Shown: positions 20,152-28,759 of the stretch, piece by piece
Numbering within the stretch: the stretch's first letter is position 1
Layout: each line of letters opens with the position of its first letter
Assembly: GCF_040438885.1 (NCBI RefSeq)
Contig: NZ_CP159218.1
Span: forward strand, 3,286,001 to 3,350,000
Length of the DNA: 64,000 bases
Origin: Nakamurella sp. A5-74
GTDB taxonomy: Bacteria > Actinomycetota > Actinomycetes > Mycobacteriales > Nakamurellaceae
Direction: 5' to 3'
Made by a program: the position numbers and the translations under genes
The notes under the pieces: model-generated
What the model was told of the DNA's origin: nothing
The model's input: the letters and a program-made list of their open reading frames with translations, nothing else
The model's database searches: none

Positions 20152-20658
20152 TCAGACCACGCGGCGCTTGAGGCGACGACGCTCGCGCTCGGACATCCCG
20201 CCCCAGATGCCGAACCGCTCGTCATGGGCCAGCGCGTAGGTCAGGCACTCGGCGCGGACCTCGCAGCCGGTGCAGATCTTCTTGGCCTCCCGGGTCGAGC
20301 CACCTTTTTCGGGGAAGAACGCCTCCGGGTCGGTCTGCGCGCAGAGCGCGCGGTCGTGCCATTCGGCCTCGTGCTCGTCGGCACCGGAGGTGACGACGGC
20401 CAACGGCAGCAGGCTGGTGGGATCACCGAACCCGGTGAACTCCTCACCTGGGTCGGTGGCTGCCAGCACCTCGTCGAGCTCCGAGCCGTGCTGTGCACGC
20501 CGACCCGCGAGATCGTCCGTGATCACCTCGTGTGTGGTCATCCGCATCCGCTCCTGATCGACCGCCCCCGGGGCGATCTCCTCGACCGTGCCGCCACCGT
20601 CGACACCGTCGAGGTCGTCTGACCTCGGGTGCCGGAGTTCCCCCGTGCGAAATGACAT
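20152..20658 (-). CDS. whiB: WhiB-family iron-sulfur transcription factor (WhiB2-like)
   Basis: 168 residues from ATG 20658. Four cysteines (C106, C129, C132, C138; the last three spaced CTGCEVRAEC) bind a 4Fe-4S cluster. The beta-turn GIWGG (150-154) and the basic tail SERERRRLKRRVV contact sigma factor and DNA. Synteny with manB/Rv3258c/Rv3259/fbiA points to WhiB2/WhmD, which controls septation. The N-terminal about 95 residues are longer than usual and low-complexity. The chosen ATG lies eight bases after a -10 box, so the message is probably leaderless. Confidence 0.92.
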   Translation of the reverse strand: MSFRTGELRHPRSDDLDGVDGGGTVEEIAPGAVDQERMRMTTHEVITDDLAGRRAQHGSELDEVLAATDPGEEFTGFGDPTSLLPLAVVTSGADEHEAEWHDRALCAQTDPEAFFPEKGGSTREAKKICTGCEVRAECLTYALAHDERFGIWGGMSERERRRLKRRVV

Positions 20659-20665
20659 GCCTGTG

Positions 20666-20694
20666 ATTACACCCGTGTGTTCTGCGCGCGTCAA
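20666..20694 (-). promoter_or_regulatory. whiB promoter (-35 TTGACG, 17-bp spacer, -10 TGTAAT)
   Basis: Read on the minus strand, TTGACG (20694-20689) and TGTAAT (20671-20666) are exactly 17 bases apart. The A of ATG at 20658 falls eight bases after the -10 box, where transcription should begin. This fixes the start choice and predicts a leaderless mRNA. Confidence 0.7.
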
Positions 20695-20944
20695 GCGCGC
20701 ACGGGTGATAAGGAACCGAAGGAGTATCTGGGGACCCCATCCGGGAACGGTGCGTGACCAGCGACGACCGGCGCAGCTCTTCCGGGGTGCCGCGCGTCAC
20801 AGGGAGTGGTCCCGAGCCGCAGCTCGACACCCGGAGTGTCCGCTGCCACCGGTTCGGACGACCCTGCGCCCCCCGCCCGGCCCCCGGACGCGCCCACGAC
20901 TGCCCACCGACCGGTGCCACCACGGCCTCCCGCACACTGGAGCC

Positions 20945-21697
20945 ATGGGATCCGTCAGCCGTCGAGCCAGCGACCTGTGGGTATTCCCGGTGATCGTCCT
21001 GGTCACCGCAGCGGCCGCCGCGTTCTGCGCCGGCGCCTCCACCGGTGCCGCTGCGGGGCCGTGGATCTTCGTCACGGTCTTCGGCGGCTGGGTGATCACG
21101 CTCTGCCTGCACGAGTTCGCCCATGCCGTCGTCTCGCTCGCCGGCGGCGACACCTCGGTCCGCGAGCGCGGCTATCTGTGGCTCAATCCAGTGCGGTACT
21201 CGGACGCGACGACCTCCCTGGTGATCCCCCTCGTGCTGCTGGCCGTCGGCGGGATCCCGCTGCCCGGCGGCGCTGTGGTCGTGGAGCCCTACCGGCTGCG
21301 CCGCCGCTGGTGGGCCTCGCTCGTCTCAGCGGCCGGACCGGTGACCAACCTGCTGCTGGGCATCGCCCTGGTGCTGGTCGCGGTTCGACTCGATTCGTTC
21401 CTGGGCACCGCACTGGCGTTCCTGGGCCTGCTGCAGTTCGTCGCCGGCGTCCTCAACCTGCTGCCGGTGCCGGGGTTCGACGGATTCGGCATCCTGACGC
21501 CGTACCTGTCCGGGGCATTCCTGCAGAAGATCAGGCCACTGCAGCCGTGGCTGCCGCTGGCGGTCTTCGCGATCCTGTTCAGCGTGCCGGGCGCCGGCTC
21601 GGCGTTGTTCGACATCGGCCGGTGGCTGACGGACGCCTTCGGTGGATCCTCGTTCCAGGCGAACATCGGCGGGTCACTGTTCCGGTTCTGGCAGTGA
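20945..21697 (+). CDS. M50-type site-2 protease family membrane protein
   Basis: 250 residues, about six membrane helices. The zinc site HEFAH (near residue 59) lies in a helix after LCL. The third ligand motif NLLPVPGFDG (about residue 178) is complete, so an active intramembrane or membrane-embedded metalloprotease is likely. No PDZ domain is present, placing it with the short M50 (Rv-type) rather than the RseP branch. It is transcribed divergently from whiB. The substrate is unknown. Confidence 0.9.
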   Translation: MGSVSRRASDLWVFPVIVLVTAAAAAFCAGASTGAAAGPWIFVTVFGGWVITLCLHEFAHAVVSLAGGDTSVRERGYLWLNPVRYSDATTSLVIPLVLLAVGGIPLPGGAVVVEPYRLRRRWWASLVSAAGPVTNLLLGIALVLVAVRLDSFLGTALAFLGLLQFVAGVLNLLPVPGFDGFGILTPYLSGAFLQKIRPLQPWLPLAVFAILFSVPGAGSALFDIGRWLTDAFGGSSFQANIGGSLFRFWQ

Positions 21698-21776
21698 GCG
21701 ACCCTTCTGCGACCCGGACCGCTGCCGACCAGGGTGCGGTCGGCGCACCGCTGACGTGGTGGCAGGATCGGTGGAC

Positions 21777-22826
21777 GTGAGAATCGCAGTCCTGGCCGGC
21801 GGTGTCGGCGGTGCCCGTTTCCTGGCCGGCGTGAAGGCACATCTGGGCTGGCAACCCGACGGTTCGGCGCCCGCCGACTCCCCCGACGAGATCATCGCGA
21901 TCGTCAACACCGCCGACGACATCCGGTTGCACGGCCTGCAGATCTGCCCCGACCTGGATTCGTGTCTCTACACGCTCAGCGGGCAGGCGGACACCGAACG
22001 CGGCTGGGGCCGGGCCGGCGAGACCTGGACCGTCTCCCGGGAATTGGCCGACTACGGCGCAGAGGCACCATGGTTCTCGTTGGGGGACAAGGACATCGCG
22101 ACGCACCTGGTGCGCACCAGGATGCTCGACGCCGGCTATCCGTTGTCTGCCGTGATGGCCGCGATCGGTGAGCGCTGGCAGCCGGGCGTCCGGTTGCTGC
22201 CGATGAGCGACGACCGGGTCGAGACGCACGTGGTGGTCGATCGGCCCGCTGCGGATCGCGCCCAGGACGGCGCCCAGGGTGGTGCCCAGGGTGGAGCCCA
22301 GGCTGGGGCCGACGGCGACACCGAGCGGGTTGCCCTGCACTTCCAGGAGTGGTGGGTGCGCTATCGCGCGGGTTTGACGCCGCATGCCATCACCCCGGTC
22401 GGCGCCGATGTGGCGACCCCGGCACCCGGGGTGCTCGAGGCGATCCGGGATGCCGACCTGGTGCTGATCGCCCCGTCCAACCCGGTCGTCTCGATCGGCA
22501 CCATCCTGGCCGTGCCCGGGATCCGGGAAGCGATCAGATCCACGGCGGCACCGGTCGTGGGCGTCTCCCCGCTGATCGACGACAAACCGATCCGCGGGCA
22601 TGCCGACATCTGCCTGGCGGCGATCGGCGTCGAGGCCACCGCGCAGGCCGTCGGTCGGCACTACGGCGCCCGCTCGGTCGACGGCCTGCTCGACGGTTAC
22701 CTGGTCGCGGAGGGCGAGTCCGCCGACGTCCCCGGGGTGCTGGTGGCCGACATCCCGTTGCTGATGACGGATCCGGGCGCGACCGCCGCCATGGTCGCCG
22801 CCTGCCGTCGGCTGGTGGGGATCTGA
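21777..22826 (+). CDS. cofD: 2-phospho-L-lactate transferase (F420 synthesis)
   Basis: 349 residues from GTG 21777 (AGGA nine bases upstream). It joins the phospho-C3 unit (phosphoenolpyruvate-derived in actinobacteria) to the deazaflavin Fo, giving dehydro-F420-0. The N-terminal [14 protein letters not shown], the aspartates in [18 protein letters not shown], and the [11 protein letters not shown] segment are characteristic. A Gln/Gly/Ala-rich insertion ([15 protein letters not shown], near residue 165) comes from a 12-bp DNA repeat. Its last base overlaps the start of cofE (TGATG). Confidence 0.95.
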   Translation: MRIAVLAGGVGGARFLAGVKAHLGWQPDGSAPADSPDEIIAIVNTADDIRLHGLQICPDLDSCLYTLSGQADTERGWGRAGETWTVSRELADYGAEAPWFSLGDKDIATHLVRTRMLDAGYPLSAVMAAIGERWQPGVRLLPMSDDRVETHVVVDRPAADRAQDGAQGGAQGGAQAGADGDTERVALHFQEWWVRYRAGLTPHAITPVGADVATPAPGVLEAIRDADLVLIAPSNPVVSIGTILAVPGIREAIRSTAAPVVGVSPLIDDKPIRGHADICLAAIGVEATAQAVGRHYGARSVDGLLDGYLVAEGESADVPGVLVADIPLLMTDPGATAAMVAACRRLVGI

Positions 22827-24034
22827 TGAGCACCGCTCCCGATCCTGGCGCGATCGCGCCTGGGTCGGTCGCTCCAGCGGGTGCCGGGCTGCATGTGCTC
22901 CCCGTGCCGGGGCTGCCCGACTTCCGACCCGGCGACGATCTGGCCGGTGCCATCCACGCCGCCGCTCCCTGGTTGGTCGACGGCGACGTGCTGGTGGTGA
23001 CGTCGAAGGCAGTGTCGAAGGTCGAGGGTCGCCTGGTTCGTTCGCCCACCGATCCCGCCGAGCGGGACGAGTTCCGCCGTCGTCTGATCGACGAACACAC
23101 CGTCCGGTTGGTGGCGCAGATCGGTCGTACCCGCATCGTGGAGAACGCGCTCGGCATCGTCGCGGCGGCCGCCGGGATCGACGCGTCGAACGTGCACCTC
23201 GACGAGATCGCGCTGCTGCCGGTGGACCCCGATGCTTCGGCCGCGGCACTCGTGCGGGCCTTCGGCGCCTTCGGGGTGCGGGTCGGGGTGGTGATCACCG
23301 ACACCCAGGGCCGGGCGTGGCGAATGGGCGTCACCGACGTGGCGATCGGCGCGGCCGGTGTGCCCACCACCGACGACCACCGCGGTGGCGTCGACGAGCA
23401 CGGAAACGAGCTGGTGGTGACGGTCGTGGCGTTGGGCGACGAGATCGCCGCTGCCGCCGACCTGGTGAAGGGCAAGCTGTCCGGGGTGCCGGTCGCGGTC
23501 GTCCGCGGCCTGGATGCGCCGGGCGGTCGGGGCCGCGTTGTCCGTCATCGCGGGGGTGGACGTGCGCTGATCCGTCCCGCCGAGGAGGACCTGTTCCGGC
23601 TGGGCACGGACCTGGCGATCCGGACCGGCATGGAGCAGGGTGCGCGGGAGGCGATGCTGTCCCACGAACGCGCCGCGGGTGCCCCGATGGACGCCTTCGC
23701 GCAGTTCCACCTCGCGCAGCAGGCGGTGCTGCGGGTGCGGGACGACATCGGTCTCGGGATCAGCGCAGGGTTCACCCTCGTCACCCGCGCGGAGGAGGCG
23801 ACCGGGCGGATCGTCGTGCTGGTGCGTCAGACCCCGCCGGTCGGCACCGGCGACCCGCCCGCGACCGGCGAGGCGCCCGGGACCGGCGAGGCGGCGCTGC
23901 CGGCGGTGGCCAGGGCCGGCATCGTGCTGCAGGCCATCCGCGGGTTCCTCGCCGTCGACGGGATCCACGCCCGCTGGATCACCGGGAGCGGGCTCGAGAC
24001 CCGCGATGCCCTGCTCGGGCTGGAGCTCGGCTGA
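22826..24034 (+). CDS. cofE: F420-0:gamma-glutamyl ligase with shortened C-terminal domain
   Basis: 402 residues. The N-terminal 250 residues are a CofE domain: [17 protein letters not shown], the [21 protein letters not shown] loop, and [15 protein letters not shown]. It adds glutamates to F420-0. In actinobacterial FbiB a roughly 200-residue FMN-binding nitroreductase domain follows and reduces dehydro-F420-0. Here the C-terminal part is only about 150 residues and lacks the usual RRSVR entry motif. It keeps a nitroreductase-like end ([23 protein letters not shown]). A Thr/Pro/Gly linker interrupts it. It is coupled to cofD and the NUDIX gene by TGATG overlaps. Confidence 0.9.
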   Translation: MSTAPDPGAIAPGSVAPAGAGLHVLPVPGLPDFRPGDDLAGAIHAAAPWLVDGDVLVVTSKAVSKVEGRLVRSPTDPAERDEFRRRLIDEHTVRLVAQIGRTRIVENALGIVAAAAGIDASNVHLDEIALLPVDPDASAAALVRAFGAFGVRVGVVITDTQGRAWRMGVTDVAIGAAGVPTTDDHRGGVDEHGNELVVTVVALGDEIAAAADLVKGKLSGVPVAVVRGLDAPGGRGRVVRHRGGGRALIRPAEEDLFRLGTDLAIRTGMEQGAREAMLSHERAAGAPMDAFAQFHLAQQAVLRVRDDIGLGISAGFTLVTRAEEATGRIVVLVRQTPPVGTGDPPATGEAPGTGEAALPAVARAGIVLQAIRGFLAVDGIHARWITGSGLETRDALLGLELG

Positions 24035-24591
24035 TGTCGCACGCCGAACTGCACGCGGACGCCATACGGGTGCTCACGGCCTGGCGGCCGTCCGATGAGT
24101 CGCAACAGGCATTGGCCCACGGCTACCTGGCCTTCCTGGCAGCGCGGGCAGACGCGATCCGACGGTCGTGCGTGCCCGGTCATCTGACCGCGAGCGCCGT
24201 CGTGCTGTCGGCGGACCTGCGCTCGACCCTGCTCACCCTGCATCCGCGGGTCGGGCGATGGCTCCAGCTCGGCGGGCACTGCGAGGACGGCGACGCGACC
24301 CTGGCCGATGCCGCCCTGCGGGAGGCAGTCGAGGAGTCCGGGATCGCTGATCTGGCGCCGGTGGCCGGTCCGATCCAGCTCGACGTGCACCCCATCACCT
24401 GTTCGCTCGGCGTCCCCACCCGGCACCTGGACGTCCGGTTCTGCATCGTCGCCGCCGCCGGCGCCCGGGCGGTGATCTCCGACGAGTCGGACGATCTGCG
24501 GTGGTGGCCGGTCGATGCGCTGCCGGAGCGGACCGATCCGTTGTTGGCCGCCTCGGTCCGCCTCGCAGTCGCCGCCGCCGCCGCCGTCTGA
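24034..24591 (+). CDS. NUDIX hydrolase
   Basis: 185 residues starting in the TGATG overlap with cofE. The NUDIX box is complete: GGHCEDGDATLADAALREAV followed by EESGI (about residues 78-102), with the metal-binding REAVEE core. Such enzymes hydrolyse nucleoside diphosphate derivatives. Its place at the end of the F420 operon is also seen in relatives; a link to GTP-activated intermediates in F420 synthesis is possible but unproven. The C-terminus is a run of Ala and Val. Confidence 0.88.
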   Translation: MSHAELHADAIRVLTAWRPSDESQQALAHGYLAFLAARADAIRRSCVPGHLTASAVVLSADLRSTLLTLHPRVGRWLQLGGHCEDGDATLADAALREAVEESGIADLAPVAGPIQLDVHPITCSLGVPTRHLDVRFCIVAAAGARAVISDESDDLRWWPVDALPERTDPLLAASVRLAVAAAAAV

Positions 24592-24875
24592 CGGCGCGGG
24601 GACGGCGTCGGCGGCCCTTGGCGGGCGGATGGCCGGCGCGGGGGCGGACGCTGGGAGCGGGTGGCGGAGCACCCTCGCTCACGGACGGACGCACCGCTCA
24701 CGTTCAACCATGAGCAACGAGCCTCGCTGCTCGCCACCCTGCTCGGCGGCCTGTGGGGCATGCGATTCCACCGCAAGATCGACAAATTCGCTGCTGGCAG
24801 CGACGCGATCTGACCTGCGTGGCGCGAACCGGGGGAAACCAGCTCGTGGTGTGGGTGCTGCTCAGTGCCCCGATG
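24592..24875. other. Intergenic, no confident gene
   Basis: A short plus-strand frame around 24657-24810 contains RASLLATLLGGLWGMRFHRK and looks like a gene scrap, but no family was recognised. It separates the F420 operon from a decayed glycosyltransferase. Confidence 0.4.
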
Positions 24876-26388
24876 TCAATCGAGATGCCGGAAGAGTGGC
24901 CATATGGCCGGGAGTCCACCGATCGGGTTGCGGCACAGTGCGATTGGCTGGTTCTGTTCCTGGTTGTCGACGTCCATGCCGTTGTCGAGGACTCCGACGA
25001 CGGTGCACGACTCGAACAGCGTGACCGCCTGATCGAGCTGTCCGCCGACCACCACAGCGACAGTCGCGGTCGGCGGGGGCCGGGACTGGTCGGCCAGCGC
25101 GACGTGGCCGGACAGGATCGGCGGCAGTCCGGCGGCCGGCCCGAATCGGTCCAGGGCACCGGCCTCGCCGTAGTTGCTGGTGATGATCACCGCGCCGGCT
25201 CGGTCCTCCGGTGACAAATTGTCGACCGCGCCGCGAATCTGGGCGACGTAGGTCGGCAGCCGATCTGATCGCCGACGGTCTGATTGATGGCCGGGATCGG
25301 CGTCGCGCCGACCACCGACACGGGCAGCAGGGGAAGTGAGATCACCGAGCAGACCGCGACATCCAGGGCGATCCCGGTCGTCACCAGCGCGCGGCGGACG
25401 CGAATTCCCGACCGATCCAGTCCGCGGTGGGGACGGCGCCGATGGCGTACACGACGGCCAGAATCCCGAGCGGGTAGTGGACCTGCGCCCCACCGATCAC
25501 AGTGAAGACCACCACCATCGGAAACGCGACCACCAGCCCACGCAGCTCCCGCCATTGCGGCCAACGAGCCAGGGCGACCAGGCCCGCGACCCAGATGGGG
25601 ATCAGTGGGGGGCCGAGCAACAGCGCCAGGAAGGGCACCGTCTTCACCCGTACGTCATCCCCGTTGTTGCCCGAAAGGGCGGCGCCCATGGCGAGCTGTG
25701 GCCAGTCGTGGGAGACCTGGTAGATCAGGTTCGGCAGGGCGATCAGCACCGCCAGCGCCGCGGCGCCCCACATCCACGGCGACCGCAGCACCCGCCGCGG
25801 GCCAAGAGCAGCGATACCGATCAGCAGTGCGGCGACCAGGTAGATGATCAGCAGCTTGTTGTATGTGGAGAGTCCGATCAGGGCGCCGGTGGCGAGCCAC
25901 CAGCGTGGGTCGTCCCGCCGCAGCGCGCGGATCACGAACAGCGCCGTCAGTGGCCACACCACCAGATCGACGGACGCGGTCAGCATTACGTGACCCATGG
26001 TCAGCGGCAGCGCACCGAACGTGTATCCCCACGCCGAGATGGTCTGCGCTGCAGCATTTCCGCCGACCTCGCGAGTGATCGCTGCGATCACCAGCACCGA
26101 TCCGGCGAGGCACAGGGTGGCCGGGGTCCGGATCGCCCAGACTTCATCGGCGACCAGGCTGCTCATCGTTCGCACCAGCCAGGGCGTGAATGGCGGCTGG
26201 TCCACGTAGTTCCAGGCCGGCGTGAGCATCCGGAAGTAGAGCTCGTCGCGGTGGTAGCCGTACCGCGGGGCCAGCACGGTCAGCAGCAACCCGATCATCA
26301 CCACCGCGGACCAGACCGGCAGGTGAGCAAAGGGTGGGCGCGACGGGATCGATCGAGGGCCGGACTCGGCGGTCGCCGTTCTGCGCAC
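24876..26388 (-). pseudogene. GT39-like membrane glycosyltransferase, two frameshifts
   Basis: The N-terminal two thirds (25381-26388) encode a polytopic protein. It has the family motif RYGYHRDELYFRM (catalytic acidic loop), PPFTPWLVR, and many hydrophobic helices, like dolichyl-phosphate-mannose-type glycosyltransferases. It stops early at GREFASAARW. Homologous-looking sequence continues in a second frame (ALVTTGIALDVAVCSVISL) and a third (LPTYVAQIRGAVDNLSPEDR) to 24876. Each shift equals loss of one base, near 25390 and 25260. Either the gene is dead or the assembly has two indels in G/C-rich stretches. Confidence 0.8.
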
Positions 26389-26718
26389 GATCGCTGACGC
26401 TACCGCCGCCGGACCACGACGTCACCTCCGGATGCCGACGGGACGGCGCCGCACTTCCGGTGCCGACCGGACACCCGAGTGACCTACGCGCGTACGCGGC
26501 GGTGAGGTCCACCGCGTAACTGGCAGCGAAAATGGTGAACTCGACCGTCACGCCGGGCCGAATCGACCAGGGTCTCCTTGCCCGACAGATCTAGCTTCGA
26601 TCGAGGATCCGATCCGGGGTTGAGCGAGGACGGGCGGTCGGCACGGTAGCGTTCGGGAGGCCACCGGCGGGCATCCGCGAAGTCGGCAGGCCGAGGCCGC
26701 GTCAGGCACTGCCGACGT
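26389..26718. other. Intergenic, no gene seen
   Basis: 330 bases between the glycosyltransferase start and the S14 stop. Only short, biased frames occur. No repeat or RNA gene was recognised. Confidence 0.5.
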
Positions 26719-27021
26719 TCACCAGCTGGATTTCCGGACTCCGGGGAGTTCGCCTGCGTGGGCCATCGCTCGCATCCGGATCCGCGACACCCCGAACTTT
26801 CGCAGATAGCCGCGCGGACGTCCGTCGGCGACGTCGCGGTGGCGTACCCGGACCGGTGAGGCATCCCGCGGCAGTTGCTGTAAGGCGGTCCGGGCCGCGT
26901 CACGCTCGGTGGGATCCGTAGCAGTGCGTGCGGTCTCCTTGAGCGCGAGGCGCCGCTCGGCGTACCGGGCGACCACCTCCTGGCGCTGCCGATTACGGGC
27001 GATCTTCGAGGCCTTGGCCAT
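26719..27021 (-). CDS. rpsN: 30S ribosomal protein S14, zinc-independent paralogue
   Basis: 100 residues. [20 protein letters not shown] and the C-terminal [29 protein letters not shown] identify the long, cysteine-free S14 form. It lacks the CxxC pairs of zinc-binding S14. Such copies replace the zinc form when zinc is scarce and free zinc from ribosomes. Its ATG overlaps the L28 stop (TGATG), so the two are co-translated. It lies on the minus-strand arm of the bidirectional zinc-response promoter. Confidence 0.93.
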   Translation of the reverse strand: MAKASKIARNRQRQEVVARYAERRLALKETARTATDPTERDAARTALQQLPRDASPVRVRHRDVADGRPRGYLRKFGVSRIRMRAMAHAGELPGVRKSSW

Positions 27022-27257
27022 CAGACCTTCTCGCCGCGGGCGCGCATCCTGGCCACGGCGGCGTCCGGGCCGATCCGGTCCAGAAGCTTCAGACCTTTGG
27101 CGCTCAACCGGAGTCGGACCGTGCGGCCCAGGGACGGGACGTACACCCGACGACGTTGGATGTTCGGGTCGAACCGGCGGGGTATGCGGACGTGGCTGTG
27201 CGAGATCGCGCGGCCGAAGCCGGGAACGCGACCGGTGAGCTGACAGTGGCGGGACAT
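27021..27257 (-). CDS. rpmB: 50S ribosomal protein L28, zinc-independent paralogue
   Basis: 78 residues: [20 protein letters not shown], then [31 protein letters not shown]. The zinc form of L28 starts with a CxxC; here only one Cys remains (C5), so no zinc site. It is the first gene of the minus-strand operon rpmB-rpsN, reading away from the palindrome at 27284-27300. Confidence 0.93.
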   Translation of the reverse strand: MSRHCQLTGRVPGFGRAISHSHVRIPRRFDPNIQRRRVYVPSLGRTVRLRLSAKGLKLLDRIGPDAAVARMRARGEKV

Positions 27258-27283
27258 GATCCTCCTCGAGAAGTGGTGTCATA

Positions 27284-27300
27284 ATGACAACCGTTCCCAT
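27284..27300. promoter_or_regulatory. Zur-box-like palindrome between divergent ribosomal operons
   Basis: ATGACAACCGTTCCCAT fits the symmetric pattern ATG-N2-AAC-N-GTT-N2-CAT, close to known actinobacterial Zur/FurB sites (ATGnnAAnnnTTnnCAT). It lies 26 bases from the L28 start and 26 bases from the L33 start. One dimer site could repress both operons in zinc-replete cells. The assignment is from pattern memory, not a search. Confidence 0.75.
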
Positions 27301-27326
27301 CAATCTCGTGACATGCAGGAGGCACC

Positions 27327-27491
27327 ATGGCCAGGAACGACGTTCGCCCGATCGTCAAGCTGAAGTCGACCGCAGGGACCGGCTACACGTACGTCACCCG
27401 CAAGAATCGTCGCAACGACCCGGACCGGATGGTGCTGCGCAAGTTCGATCCGGTTGCGCGACAATACGTCGACTTCCGGGAAGAACGCTGA
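27327..27491 (+). CDS. rpmG: 50S ribosomal protein L33, zinc-independent paralogue
   Basis: 54 residues after [46 protein letters not shown] and [14 protein letters not shown] match L33. No cysteines are present, so this is the zinc-free form. It is the first gene of the plus-strand operon facing the Zur-like site. Its stop overlaps the S18 start by one base (TGATG). Confidence 0.94.
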   Translation: MARNDVRPIVKLKSTAGTGYTYVTRKNRRNDPDRMVLRKFDPVARQYVDFREER

Positions 27492-27712
27492 TGCCGCGGG
27501 TCCAGCGGAAGATCGCCGAGCATCGATCCGCCCGCAGCAAGCCCAATCCGCTCTACGGCGTCGCCGCCGCCGACATCGACTACAAGGACTCGATGATGCT
27601 GCGCCGCTTCATCTCCGACCGCGACAAGATCCGTAGCCGCCGGGTCACGGGCCTCACCCCACGGCAGCAGCGAACGATCCGGTATCCGCCGCTGCGGTAT
27701 GGGATGTCGTGA
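27491..27712 (+). CDS. rpsR: 30S ribosomal protein S18 paralogue with atypical C-terminus
   Basis: 73 residues. The core [20 protein letters not shown] followed by [16 protein letters not shown] is S18; it has no cysteines. After RTI the family normally has a basic helix ending in LLP. Here it reads [10 protein letters not shown] and stops. A different frame gives IRRCGMG, so a small indel may have replaced the last helix. Its stop overlaps the next gene (GTGA). It is likely regulated by zinc with L33. Confidence 0.85.
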   Translation: MPRVQRKIAEHRSARSKPNPLYGVAAADIDYKDSMMLRRFISDRDKIRSRRVTGLTPRQQRTIRYPPLRYGMS

Positions 27713-28014
27713 CGATCCCGTCCGTGCACTGCCTGGAGTTCCTGAACGTCGATGAATGGCGACAGCTCTGTCCCGCGGGCGACGAGGTGGACGGAGTGGT
27801 GTGCCTGCATCTGCTGAGCGAGGACGTCGACCGAACGGTCGACCGGATGATCACCGCCGGCTGGACCACCGCCACTCCGCTGGCGGGTGCTGCGCACCTG
27901 GACCCGCATCCGGCCGACCACATCCGCTTCACCATCACCGACGCCTCGGTCGAGGACTGGGTCGAGCAGCGCCGCCGCGTCCTGGGCGAGCAACTCATCG
28001 TCCGCAGGCACTGA
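27709..28014 (+). CDS. Hypothetical protein in the zinc-ribosomal operon
   Basis: 101 residues from GTG, overlapping the S18 stop by four bases (GTGA), so it is probably translated with it. The sequence ([47 protein letters not shown]) matches no family I recognise. It is acidic and contains C8, C21, C32 and several His. If real it is a fourth product of the putative Zur-controlled plus-strand operon. It converges on the arsR gene, 56 bases away. Confidence 0.6.
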   Translation: MTIPSVHCLEFLNVDEWRQLCPAGDEVDGVVCLHLLSEDVDRTVDRMITAGWTTATPLAGAAHLDPHPADHIRFTITDASVEDWVEQRRRVLGEQLIVRRH

Positions 28015-28070
28015 GGTGGGTGTCGAGGCTGTGGTCGCGACGGCGCCGCACACCGATTGCGGGGATGCGC

Positions 28071-28379
28071 TCAGTGGAGCTCGTGGGCGTGGGCGACAGC
28101 ATCCAGGACGATGTGCGCCAAGTGGTTGTCGACCAACTCGTAGGCGATGCTGCGGTCCTGCCGCTCGGAGCGGACCACGCCCGCTGCCCGCAGGATCTTC
28201 AGGTGTTGACTGACCAGGGGTTGCGAGACGTCGAGCCTGGACACCAGTTCGTTGACGAACAGCGGACCGTCGAGCAGTTCGATGACGATGGACATCCGGA
28301 CACCCGATGCCAGAGCGCGCAGCAACTCGACGGCGTCGTCGATGTCTGTGCTGCTCGGGCGATCGGGTGCCGCGGTCAT
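28071..28379 (-). CDS. Zinc-type ArsR/SmtB repressor
   Basis: 102 residues. A winged helix-turn-helix (LVSRLDVSQPLVSQHLKILR) is followed by a C-terminal helix carrying D84, H86, H97 and E100. The spacing Asp-x-His-x10-His-x2-Glu equals the alpha-5 zinc site of SmtB/CzrA. The alpha-3 cysteine box of arsenic and cadmium sensors is absent. It should bind DNA without metal and release it with excess zinc (or cobalt). It is second in an operon, 12 bases after the metallothionein-like gene, and likely represses its own promoter. Confidence 0.92.
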   Translation of the reverse strand: MTAAPDRPSSTDIDDAVELLRALASGVRMSIVIELLDGPLFVNELVSRLDVSQPLVSQHLKILRAAGVVRSERQDRSIAYELVDNHLAHIVLDAVAHAHELH

Positions 28380-28391
28380 GCTGGGATTAGA

Positions 28392-28727
28392 TCAGGCGGC
28401 GTGCGTGCAGGTACTGCAGGCACAGTCGGCGCAGGTGCAGTTGGCGCAACTGTCCGTGCAGTTGGCGCACTCGCAGGTGGCGTGGTTGCACGTGCTGCAG
28501 GTGCAATCCGAGCAGTTGCACATTGCGCAGGAGTCGGTGCAATTGCCGCACTGGCAGGTGTCGCACTCGTCGTAGTGCGTGCCTTCCGTGGACTCGTGGG
28601 CGCGGTGTACGTGGCCATCGTGGACGTAGTCGACGTGGTCTGTATGGATGACCGCGTCATGGCCGCAACCAGGTCCGTGGGTGTGGCGGTGCGACTCGGC
28701 GGTGCGGTGGGGTGTGGCGGTGGTCAT
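28392..28727 (-). CDS. Two-domain His-rich/Cys-rich metallothionein-like protein
   Basis: 111 residues from ATG 28727 (AGAGGA upstream). Residues 1-53 contain 12 His (HRHTHGPGCGH, HTDHVDYVHDGHVHRAH) and resemble a small actinobacterial metal-binding protein. Residues 55-107 hold 19 Cys, mostly CxC and CxxC. Two 27-residue units (58-84 and 85-111) share 19 identical positions, including C-N-C-T-D-S-C and C-S-T-C-x-H-A. This is a strong metal-chelating design, probably for zinc or copper. It matches no metallothionein layout I know. It heads an operon with the zinc-type ArsR. Confidence 0.85.
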   Translation of the reverse strand: MTTATPHRTAESHRHTHGPGCGHDAVIHTDHVDYVHDGHVHRAHESTEGTHYDECDTCQCGNCTDSCAMCNCSDCTCSTCNHATCECANCTDSCANCTCADCACSTCTHAA

Positions 28728-28759
28728 CAAGGTTCCTCTCGAAGGCTGGATATGCTGTC

